Part shown: positions 54,601 to 64,000 of the stretch, piece after piece
How positions within the stretch are numbered: the first letter of the stretch is position 1
Layout: every line of letters begins with the position of its first letter
NCBI GenBank assembly: GCA_037447655.1
Contig: JBBHKE010002804.1
Coordinates: forward strand, 1 to 64,000
DNA: 64,000 bases
Reading direction: 5' to 3'
Source of the DNA: Zygnema cylindricum
Taxonomy: Eukaryota > Streptophyta > Zygnematophyceae > Zygnematales > Zygnemataceae
Translations under genes and position numbers: made by a program
The notes under the pieces: model-generated
The model's input: the letters and a program-made list of their open reading frames with translations, nothing else
What the model was told of the DNA's origin: nothing
Database searches by the model: none

Positions 54601-56986
54601 AACATCATTTTCCTTAGTATCAGCCATATCCATGCGGTACATTTTGCTTTCATCTCTAGTTCCTGTGACTGCTACCTTACCTAGTTTGCTAACAACTTGC
54701 CTACCCCCTTTAAAGGTGACCTCAAATCCTTTGCTTTCAACAAGTGATGTAGAAAAAAGGTTCTTTCTGAAGTCCGGGATATACAAAACATTGTGAAGTG
54801 TTCTTCAACCGACTTCCCTCCTACATCTACCACCAAAATAACATCACCCTGAGCAGTAGTTTAAACACTCATGCCATATGCATAGTAAATATTCCTTGCA
54901 CGTGTAGCCTTGATATTAGTGAAGATCGACTTGTTCTAGCACATGTGGGCCGATGCTCCAGTGTCTATAATCCATTCGGCGTCCTTTGAGCCCTCCATTG
55001 TTGCCGCCATAGCAAATAGTTATGATTCGTCTTGTTTGTTGAAGCTCAACAACTAATCCCCTCAGTAGCAAATGAAGAAAACATAAAATTGGTTTGAACC
55101 TGCTTTCCAGAGAAGCCCTGATTAAATGGACTCTGCTGCCAACCCGGCCTATATAGACTTGTTTCATTTGCCTTTTTCAGTTTAGGACAATATCTATAAC
55201 CATGACCACGTTCCGAACAATAAAAACAAGGGGTCAAAGACTATCTATATTGTCCTTGATTAAACTTTTTAAGTTGACCCTAGTGAATCTCATTACTGGG
55301 TTGATTATGTTGGTTTGAAAAGTTGTTTTCGTGCGTGCGTGTTGTTTCGTGCGTACAAAATGTTTCGTGGGTACAGTACGCTACTCTAATGCTATCTTGA
55401 TTTACTGTGGAGGTTCGAATTGATTTACGAATTGGGGGAGTAATGGTACTAATTTTTTTGGGATGTACGTAATTATTTGAGTGGCGCGAACAAAACGTAA
55501 GGAAAGATACGAAATATGTAAATGTATGGCGGATCGCGAAGCGATCCGATTTGGAATATTTTGAAAAAGTGGGGGTACAGACTAATTTGGATGAGGTGAC
55601 GTCATTTCGTCAAGTGGATTGTGTGACCACACGTCACGACATCAAAAATGCCGAATAGGAGCTACGGACGACAGCGTTGTCAGTTTGATTATTTTGGTGA
55701 GGGACGCGAAATCGCGTCTATCACATTATATATATTTTGGACGGTCAAGATTCGTTTGACGAAATTCTTAAGATTTGAAGTGGCGCCGACAGTGTGATCA
55801 TTTTGGTGAGGGACGCGGTATGCCTCCGTACAGTCAGAAGTAAGCACTAGTGTATATTTGTAGGACTTAGTCATTTTTTGGACTAAGGAACTTTTTGGAC
55901 AAAAACTGTTTTGCTCCTTTTTGGTAATTTTCATATGAGGATTGCTCTCAGGTGTATTGGCAAAATTATCTGAAAATTTGCATGTGTGTTCCTCTTTGTA
56001 TTGGCAATATTTTTGCATATTTTCAGACCTATTGTGTGTCTGGTTTGCTTGACTCTCTATTGTGAAGTTGGTCAGATTTATCAAAGTTCTGGCAGACCGT
56101 TTTTCTGCAACTTTGACTGAGTGGTGTGATAAGTGTGTTTGATATCTTTATATGAAAATTTGTGGGAATACTCAGTGGCGTAGAAACTACTTTTTTGTGT
56201 AGTTTCAGCTGGTTTTATTAATTTTGTAGATTTTTGAGTGGACTCAAAGTAGGCTGTTTTTAGGGTAGTCTGTGCTGCTTCCGAGGGTAAATCCATGGCT
56301 GAAATGGCTATGGAAAACAGATTAAACTGATTTCTTGACTGGTTAAACTGACCTTTTTCTCTCAAAATCTGTGTTAAATTCCTCGACTTGCTTTTCTCCA
56401 TTAAGAACCTTTGACGTAGACTCTTCTTCCAAAATAATATTGAAAGTTAACTAAAGTGTCCCGCTAGCTTTTTCATGCTTTTTAAGTGCAACAGATGCAT
56501 CTTTCATACTGCTATGAAGACCTCTAATGACCATTCATACTGCTATGAAGACCTCTAATGACCAAAGCAGCTTGCTGAAATTCAGGAGAGGTACCACCAG
56601 CACAAGCATGAGCATCAATAAGAGCTCGAAAGTTATCGGTATACTCGGCCATCGTTCCTCCCGAGTATTTGTAGTCCCAGATCTTTCCTGCCAACAAAAG
56701 TTCTTCTTGAATGTTTGCCTTCTCATAAGACGCCTTAAGAGATTTTAAAATAACAATCACCTTTTTCATTTTGATTCGTGACATAACCAGGTTCTCCCAA
56801 AGACATAGTTTTAGAGTATTTCAAGCGTGTGAATTCTTTTTTGCCCAAGTTGGATCAGACTCATGAAGTGATCCATCCAAAATCTCCATTAAACCTGCAG
56901 TTTAAAAGTTCAACTCAACCATATCCACCCAGTAAGCATATTTTTGACCATTAAAGATAGGAATTCTTGAAGACAGGCCCATAACC
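51628..56986 (-). pseudogene. Copia element III internal region, decayed
   Basis: Minus-strand order from the right: gag N-terminus at the LTR edge (VMGLSSRIPIFNGQKYAYW), capsid piece (56,784-56,524; KIWDYKYSGGTMAEYTDNF), zinc knuckle CFYCSERGHGYRYC (55,230-55,190), protease near 54,990-54,800, GAG-pre-integrase (54,786-54,343), integrase pieces (54,316-54,044, 53,938-53,747, 53,728-53,432), then RT pieces (53,145-52,948, 52,819-52,619, 52,484-52,101) and an RNase H remnant to 51,640. Many stops and frameshifts, with small local duplications (53,940-54,070 against 54,075-54,200; 54,335-54,365; 56,511-56,560). It is a distinct subfamily, more diverged than families I and II. Confidence 0.8.
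55300..56460. other. Unassigned stretch between gag pieces of element III
   Basis: About 1.1 kb sits where gag of element III should be short. It contains GTGCGTGTTGTTTCGTGCG-like GTGCG repeats (55,328-55,370) and GGTGAGGGACGCG twice (55,695 and 55,812). The minus-strand frames at 56,084-55,689 and 56,401-56,081 have no recognisable domain. It may be an insertion or an extended, decayed gag. Confidence 0.35.
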
Positions 56987-57984
56987 TGTTGTTCTATGAC
57001 TACCGGTACGACTATCGGTACAGGTGGAGGTGCAGCAGTAGTTGTAGAAATAGATATGTTTTTCAACAGAAGCTAACAAAAACCCTACCAAACAGCAATT
57101 TTCTAAACACTACAAAATCAGGCTCACAACTCCAAATACAACCAAAATAAGCATACAATTAGATCACCACGCACACTGTCAATTCCCCAAATTGCACCAT
57201 AAACGGTCTAGTAAACCATAAGATTTGGAAATTGGAAGTTTCCCAAAAACTACCTCTAAGTTTTCATATTCTCACAACTAGATGATATGTTTTTTTTAAG
57301 TCCTAAACTTTATACGTTGAGAGTATGTGTGATCTAACTAACTAATCAACAACAAACACGTAGCGCTATCGTACTGCACTACAAAATGAAAAGGTACCGG
57401 AATTCTACGTCATTGTACTCACGGTACTTTCAAAACCCTAATTTCCGCTACCCGTAATCTAAGTGACGAAACACTAATTTTTAATGCGCTAAAAAACAAA
57501 ACAATGTGTTTCAAATATTTTCAATTTCGACGCCGTACAACTAATGTTTGTTTTGCTTAGTAATCGTCAGTGGCGACAGTCCACCCGATTGTTCTTCAGA
57601 AGTATGGTCCACCTGGGCGTGTACAGTTGTGCTTAGTCACCTGTGCCCCCCCCACGAATCTCGTGTGTCGACACGATTCGTTACCCACAGTACTTATTAT
57701 TATGTACAGGTAAGTTTTTCCAATTGCACGTTTTTAATTCCGCCCGTCCAATCTTGTGGTTTTGCTCGTTTGATAATCAACGCGTGTATGTTGTTGTCAG
57801 TGCTCTTTTAGAATATTTGCACAAGCCTTAGATACCGACGCGTGTCTTTGTAGACGTAAAACATACTCTACTATTGTAACAATAATAAAGGTAGTTATTA
57901 CAATTTGACTTAGACAAAAATATTCTAAGTCATAAAATCCTCCTCACACTAATATCTACTAAGATCAAAGCTTTAATTTCAACA
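56987..57984 (-). mobile_element. 5' LTR of copia element III (about 998 bp)
   Basis: The outer end (57,843-57,984) matches 51,485-51,627. The inner end TGTTGTTCTATG adjoins GGTTATGGGCC on the minus strand, a shortened version of the family primer-binding site. It was inserted into the RT region of element IV, which resumes at 57,985. Confidence 0.7.
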
Positions 57985-59545
57985 TTGTCCAGGTTGAGCT
58001 TCACTTTGAACACCTATTTGCTGCCAATAGCTTTTTCTGCTTGGAGGAAGATCCACCAAATCCCATAATGCATTGCCACCATAATTGATTTCATTTTATC
58101 ATTTGCTGCCTCAATCCAGTGATTTTCTCTGGTGATGAGAAGGCCTTGTGAACGATTACAGGTTCCTCAGTAGCAGCTGAAAAAACAAAGTGAGAGCTGG
58201 CTTGAAGGCAGCTGCTAGATCTCTTTCCCCTCAAAAATTATGAGGCTAAAATCGATGGCATTCTAGAACTTCTGTGCCGTGTTTCACTTGCGACCGATTG
58301 CTTTCCACAAGCTAGAGATTCTGGTGATGCATCTGTTGGAGCTACCAGTGGTGGGGACTAAAAGTGAAAATACACCGGTTGTGTATGGTGGAAAATGATG
58401 TACAATTGAGGTTTTGCTGCTGTTGGTGTGTCCCACTAAATTGATCAATTATATCTTGTTCGTCCGTAATCTGTATATTCCTGGAAACAACTACTTTTTT
58501 CTTCTCTAAAACATATACTCTATAGCCTTTTGCATGCTCATCATACCCCATAAAAATTCTCGGTAGGCCTATGCTTCCATTTTCCATCTATCTTGCGAAG
58601 TATCTAAGACAAAGCATTTGTTGCCAAATAATTTAAAGTGACTCACATCACGTTTCATCCCTGTCAACATCTCATATGGTGTAGTGCTAACTGATATAGA
58701 AGCTTCTCTGTTTTTAATATAGATTGCACAATTGAGGGCTTCAGCCCAAAATTTCAAATCTAGTCATTTTTCTGCAAGCATGGATCTAGCACTTTCTGTT
58801 ACTGTTCTATTAAACCTTTCAGAATCACCATTTTTTTTTGGTGTATATATAACATCAAGATTGTGACTAATACCTTATTTGAGGAGAAACAACTCGAAGT
58901 CATTTGAAGTATATTTTCATTCGTTGTCCGGTCCGTTGTGCCAATATCAGAACTCTGTGAAGCTTTTCTGCCCATGCCTTATAGTGCTTGAAGTGTGTCA
59001 GCACTTCACTCTTATGTTGCATAAAGTAAACTTTGGTATACCGAGAATTTTCTTTTGTGAACGTGACCATATAGTGGACACCTCCCGCCGATGCCACTTG
59101 GGAAGGACCAAGAACATCAAAGTGAATGAGCTGTAGAACTTTTTTTGATCTGTGTTCATATTCTTGCGGGAATGGTAATCTGTGGATCTTGCCTAGTGAA
59201 CACCTATCACATGTTTTGATAAGCTGAGATGTAAAGGAAACACCATCAACCTTCCCTGCATTCACCATTTTCTTCAAACTATCATAATTAGTATGTCCTA
59301 ATCTTTAATGCTATAATTCATTATCAGATGAAACATTGGAATACTGAACATCATTTTATTTGCATTGAGCCATGTCTAATCGGTACATCTTGTTTGCATC
59401 TCTAGTACCTGTCACTGCAACTTTGCCTAGTTTGTTGACAACCTGACTTCCACCCTTTAGGACTACCTCAAAGCCTTCGCTTTCTACCAATGATGTAGAA
59501 AAAATATTCTTTTTAAAATCTGGTACATACAACACATTGTGGAGA
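57985..59545 (-). pseudogene. Copia element IV remnant (protease to RT start)
   Basis: From the right: GAG-pre-integrase start (VLYVPDFKKN, SLVESEGFEV), its second part (59,277-58,900; CDRCSLGKIHRLPF), integrase (58,757-58,569; AEALNCAIYIKNR), post-integrase region (58,587-58,342; IFMGYDEHAKGYRVYVLEKKK) and the first RT residues at 57,985-58,110. It belongs to the same subfamily as element III. The rest of its RT and 3' LTR are missing on the far side of element III. Confidence 0.75.
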
Positions 59546-60830
59546 GTTCGGATTTCTGGAACTCTCCTTTGATGCTGTACACCATCTTCTCTCATAAAAT
59601 CCTCAAACTGATTTGAGGTATGCTCTTTCCCATTATCACTCCTCACTCTCTTGATTGGAGTTTCATGGAGTTTCTCACTCCATGTCTTGTATTGCTTAAA
59701 GTACTCTGGGGCTTCTGATATATTTTTCAAAAAATGTACTCTTAAATAACAAACCAATCATCAGTGATGGTCATGATAAACCACTTCCCTCTGGGTGACG
59801 GCACTTTTGCTGGTCCCCGGATATCTGTTTGTTCCAAATTTATAACTTTTTTTCCTTCATAAGTGGTTCTTTTTGGGAAGGGTAACCTATGTGCCTTACC
59901 TTTAGTACACCCACTACAGTCTTTAGATTCCCACGTCCTCCAAACTGAGTCCCTTCCACAAGTCCTTTATTTTTTATTTTTTTTAACTTATTCAAATGAA
60001 CATGTCCAAGCCTCTTATGCCACAACATTATATCATAAACACCAGTATAATAAAGTGTCTTCTTTTCATTGCTTAAAATCAGCCTAAACATCCCTTTGCT
60101 ACCCTTTTCAACAGTGAAATAATCTTCCTCTTCAAAGCTAGCTGAAAAGACTCTTTTTTTACTGTTAGTTCTAAAACCCTTATCATCTAACACAGAGGTT
60201 GAGATGAGATTTTTGTTCAACTCAAGAATAAACAACACATCAATGAATGTAATATGGATGTTTTTCCTTCTAATAATACTATCTGATCTATTGATCCTAC
60301 CAAAGTAGTAATGACTACCCTCCTATCCCCATACTGTATCTCTACAGTGGGAATCTTTCTTATTTTTGTGAATATGTGTTTATCTTTACACATGTGGTTA
60401 AAAACATCCATATTCACAATCTAGCTTGCTTCAGGAGTCAATTCTTCGAATGTGCATTTATGTTTTTGTGGAATTTTCACCATGGACTTCACCTCTCTCT
60501 CTTCATCCAACAAGAGCTCATCGTCCTCAGACTCCTTCTCATGTACCTGTGTCACAAGTGCCTTCATCTTCCTTTTGAGAGGTCCATGAGTATGCCCCTC
60601 CTTTTGTCAAAGCATAGTAATCTTAAAACACTCCGCCATGTAGTGCCCTAGTTTCTTACCGAAGTGACAAAGCCCCTTGGGAACCCACTTTTCATACTCA
60701 TATTACTGATTTTTTTGTCTCCCTCCTCCATACCTTCCGAAGGGTTATTTTGAGTCCTTGATCCTCCAATCTGTCTCGGCAGCGAAGGCTTGTCCGCACT
60801 TCCCTTTACTTTGGATCTCTATGGCATTCT
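59546..60830 (-). pseudogene. Copia element V remnant (gag zinc knuckle to integrase)
   Basis: Gag end with knuckle (CHFGKKLGHYMAEC-like, 60,690-60,640, cysteine partly lost), gag/pol boundary with an in-frame TGA near 60,605, protease (60,417-60,217), GAG-pre-integrase (60,238-59,840; WHKRLGHVHLNKL) and an integrase piece (59,757-59,546; RSDNGKEHTS, GVQHQRRVPE). It ends abruptly and joins element IV in frame, giving a chimeric reading frame at 59,757-59,356. Close to family I/II. Confidence 0.75.
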
Positions 60831-61760
60831 TATAATTTTGTGACCTCCATTTGTCCAAAAAATGTCCTGCTTATATGAAGCCTCTAGGATAATATTTGCA
60901 CTTTTGACTTTCGAAATGAATAAGTGCCACCATGGCACGCAAACACTTTGACCGACTACACCCATGTGTAGCTTGGACTCTTTTGAGTACGTAGTAAAAA
61001 AAATCACTTAAATTGCTCACCGGAGCATTAAGTTATCGCCGGACAAAGATGGCCTATAAATACAAAAGGTCTCTTAGACAGAGGTTCCTCTAAGGAAAAA
61101 TGTATTAGTCCTAATTCCCTCACTAAACCCCGTACTAGTATGTACTCAGCCAATCACACGACTGTAAAGTACAAGAAGTACAGTTGCCACGGTACTTCTT
61201 GTAAGGCTATAGTACGGCATGGCCGTCCCGTTGACGTTTGTCAATTCTTGAGCCATAGTCGCTCTTCTCATAATATCCGTCGTCCACTTATGGCTTGCCA
61301 CGTGTCATCCACAACTTTTGGCTCACAAAGCCCCAAATGACCACTCCGGTGCTTCGGCTCCATTGTGAGCCCTTCGATTCCAAGTCAAAATCTAATCGCG
61401 TCCGTTTAACTTTGACGTCGTTTCGTTTCCTTATTCGTGAAATGGAGTATGTCAATTGGTACTGTGTTTAAATAGAGAACACACCCAGTCCATCTAACGT
61501 TTCATTAAGACCTAATGGATAAGGAGTACGTGTACACCATAAGGTTCCATCTCGCAGGTCATAGGATCAAATCTTGTTCTCGGCACCTCAATTTTGTAAA
61601 GACCTATGCCTCGTGCTCCCTTCATTTGTTTGTCTTCCTGATTGCTTAAGGCAGCCATGGCTCTCTTTGATTCCACAATAACTACGACAAGTGTGAGAAA
61701 TAAAGAACCTTCATAGACAAACTAACAAAAGACAGAAAATAGAAAATACTTTTTTCAAAA
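60831..61760 (-). mobile_element. 3' LTR of copia element VI (about 930 bp)
   Basis: Inserted in the gag of element V. Its left end TATAATTTTGTGACCTCCAT aligns with the TGCAATTCTGTGTCCTCCAT end of family I LTRs. The right end TTTTTCAAAA adjoins polypurine sequence ATAAGGGGAG (minus). The tRNA-like antisense segment has A-box-like ACCTAATGGATAAGG (61,511-61,525) and B-box-like GGATCAAATCT (61,564-61,574). Confidence 0.75.
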
Positions 61761-62464
61761 CTCCCCTTATTTCTAATCTATCTTTTGCTTCAATCCACAG
61801 TTCTCCCTACAAAATACCAACTTGGGGAAAACAACCGGTTTAGTCATTTTGTCTACTACCATCTCCCCATCTGGTCTCTATTCCAAACTAATTATTTTAT
61901 CCTCAACCTTCTCTCTAACAGAGCTCAATCGGATATCCATATGCTTTGCTTTAAAGTGATGCTTTGGGTTTGCTCCAATTGCAATTGCACCTTGATTATC
62001 ACAAAATATTTTTTGCACTCCATTCTTGATATACCCAAGTTCTTGAAGCAATTATTTCACCCACATCAATTATTTCACAGCCAAATAAGAGGCCATATAC
62101 TCAGCCTCAATGGTGGACTAAGCAATCACCTTTTGCTGCTTGCTGCTCCAACAACAAGCCCCACTCCTAACATACGCGACATATCCAAAAGTACACCTCC
62201 TCATCGGAGCATCCCCATAACTGGCATCACCCAAAGTGGTGATGTCAGTATTATCCCCTCCCAAATGCAACCACAAATCTCTCGTTCCTATCAAGTATTG
62301 CATGACCCTTTTGGCCGCTTCCCAATATTTTTTCTTAGGATCATTCAGACTCCTACTTAATATCCCCACAGCTAGTGATTTATCAGGACGAGTATAGTTG
62401 ATAAAGTAGATCAAACTACCAACAACTTCTATGTACGGAATATTTTGCATGAACTTTTTTTCTT
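61761..62464 (-). pseudogene. Copia element VI: RNase H and end of RT
   Basis: The RT C-terminus (62,450-62,118; PYIEVVGSLIYFINYTRPD, RDLWLHLGGDNTDITT) and RNase H (62,120-61,770) are recognisable with several stops. The frame is interrupted after KFMQN by the solo LTR and continues at 63,722. Confidence 0.8.
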
Positions 62465-63721
62465 TGTAATTCTATGGGCTCCATTCCCCCACAGAAATCC
62501 CAGATCCAAAGAATCTTATCTAGATAGTGCCAAATCCAAGTTGATACAAACCCAAATGAGAGTCACCTTCACAATCAAAACCCCAATAAAGCTTCACCCC
62601 TATGAAAAAAGACTTTTTGTGAGTTTAGCTCCACCACAGAATGTAAAACTTGAACATGTGTTTTGGACAACATTCCCCACCTTGACTTTCCCTTAGAAAT
62701 AATTCTACCCTGGCAAGCAAACACTGCGACCGACAATACTCCTATGTTGCTAAACTCCCCTTAGTTTGAAGCAAAAAGAATCATTGAATTTTCTCCCTTG
62801 AGCATTAAGTTAAGGCTGGCCAAAGATGGCCTATAAATACAGATGCCCTCTGGGAGAGAGGCGGCTACCTTAAGTTTTCTAAGTCTTAAGCTCCCTCTTT
62901 GAACCTACTACTAGTGTTTCTAGCCAATCAAATGACTGTAAGGTACAAGAAGGTATACGTGCGGCTGTACTTCTTGTACGGCCATAGTATGGTATGGCCG
63001 CTTCGCTGACGCGTGTCAGTTTTTGAGTTGTAGTTGCTCCCCGCGTAATATCCACTGTTCAATCATAACTCGCCACGTGTCATCCACCAACATTAGCTTG
63101 GAAACCGCCAAATGTCCACTCTGGTGCTTCGGCTCTACTGTAAGCCGTCCGATTTGAAATCCACAATTAATCGCGTCCGCTAAAACTCGACGCCGTTTCG
63201 TTTCGTAATTCGTGAAATGGAGTATGCAGATTTGTACTTCGTTAACATACCTTTCTTACTCTTATGTATTGTTTTGTCAATGTCTTAGTGAATATGGCGA
63301 ATGTCCACATCAATACGTAGACTTAGGTTCAAATCCCACTAGGGTCAAATTTAGTTTGATTATTGCCCACACTCTCTCTCATTGCTTTGTATGTGTTTAT
63401 ATAAAATTCAAACTCTTTATCACTATCTGCCAATTTACATATATAGTTTAGTACTATTGACTATATGACAGGACCATAGACCTTGGTTCAAATCCGGTAA
63501 GTTCTATTTAACTTTTGGCATACTATCCTCTTAACCCTCCTGCTTGTCTCCCTAACTATCGGTGGGTAGACATGGAGTTTCTTTTGTCTCTCTATGACTA
63601 CGACAAGCATATAGAGATAAAAGTATTTCCATGCACCAGGTAGAAACTTTGAAAAACTTTTAATAGTATCTCTAAAACACATAGAAAAAATAGAGACCTA
63701 AAAAATACTTAAATTTCAACA
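62465..63721 (-). mobile_element. Solo LTR (about 1,257 bp) inside RT of element VI
   Basis: Ends are TGTAATTCTATGGG (62,465) and AAATTTCAACA (63,721), the family I-type LTR termini. Host RT sequence flanks both sides (DDELRPEK right, FMQNIPY left). Flanking pentamers TTCTT and TTTTT match four of five. Two tRNA-like B-boxes GGTTCAAATCC are at 63,326-63,336 and 63,485-63,495. No internal coding region, so it arose by LTR-LTR recombination. Confidence 0.75.
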
Positions 63722-64000
63722 TTTTTCTGGTCTTAACTCATCATCCAAGACTAGAACTCCCCCGGTTGAGCTCACCTCATTTTCCTTTTTTAAATCCATT
63801 GAAGTCGTACAACTATTTACTTTATCCATTTGAAATTTTTTAAGCATATTTCTGATTGCTTCTTTTTGAGTAAGTCTAATTCTTTTCTTCCCTCTATCCC
63901 TCTCCATCTCAATTGCGAAGATATATTTTGCTTCCCCCAAATCCTTCATTTCAAATCTACTCTCTAGATCCCTTTTGAATCCATTAATTTTCTCCATGGA
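63722..64000 (-). pseudogene. Copia element VI: RT continuation, runs off the window
   Basis: SRFEMKDLGEAKYIFAIEME, then RIRLTQKEAIRNMLKKFQ and LVLDDELRPEK, matching residues about 800-890 of the intact pol. It is open to the right edge, and the remainder lies outside the window. Confidence 0.85.

Overview
The window is nuclear eukaryotic DNA. Protein-coding sequence is sparse, interrupted by introns with GT...AG ends, and surrounded by LTR retrotransposons, a non-LTR retrotransposon, cut-and-paste transposon remnants, MITEs and long purine/pyrimidine microsatellites. The lineage is not certain. The copia elements carry a primer-binding site matching, as recalled, the anticodon arm of plant-type initiator tRNA-Met (GGTGGGCCCATAACC). 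That favours the green lineage (alga or early-diverging land plant), but it is an inference. No rRNA, functional tRNA, CRISPR array or operon was seen.

Left part (1-30,650): five minus-strand copies (A to E) of one gene family. Each copy encodes a receptor-kinase-like pseudokinase domain in exon 1, a 23-codon linker in exon 2 and a roughly 165-residue coiled coil in exon 3, all joined by phase-0 introns. D (25,769-27,708) is complete in frame. A (3,963-6,145) is nearly complete. B has lost its conserved start codon and the end of exon 1. C is frameshifted in exon 3, and E keeps exon 1 only. The copies and their flanks are segmental duplications. A (CT)n-type tract follows the first splice donor in A, C, D and E, and in A it has grown into a ~530-bp 8-mer minisatellite. 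Between the genes lie hAT-like elements, three copies of a MITE with perfect 8-bp target duplications, fold-back repeats, and a decayed non-LTR element (about 20,150-24,395) inserted in the flank of unit D.

Middle part (31,000-34,700): a large fold-back element whose centre and right arm hold four nested Tourist/Harbinger-like MITEs flanked by TTA/TAA. Its right arm runs into a 10-N assembly gap.

Right part (35,215-64,000): a nest of Ty1/copia elements. One (42,777-49,127, minus strand) is complete, with 1,004-bp LTRs, a CATCT target duplication, and gag and pol in one frame separated by a single TAA. It sits inside an older plus-strand copia of a second family with 1,055-bp LTRs, which abuts an inverted, 5'-truncated copy of that same family. 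Further right are at least four more decayed minus-strand copia elements nested in one another, plus a solo LTR. Most LTRs carry an antisense tRNA-like segment with a Pol III B-box at a similar offset.

The most unusual signals are the pseudokinase/coiled-coil array, the antisense tRNA-like module in the LTRs, the half-tRNA primer site, the clustered divergence between the two LTRs of the intact element, and a sequence module shared by two different transposon types that supplies an empty site for a MITE.
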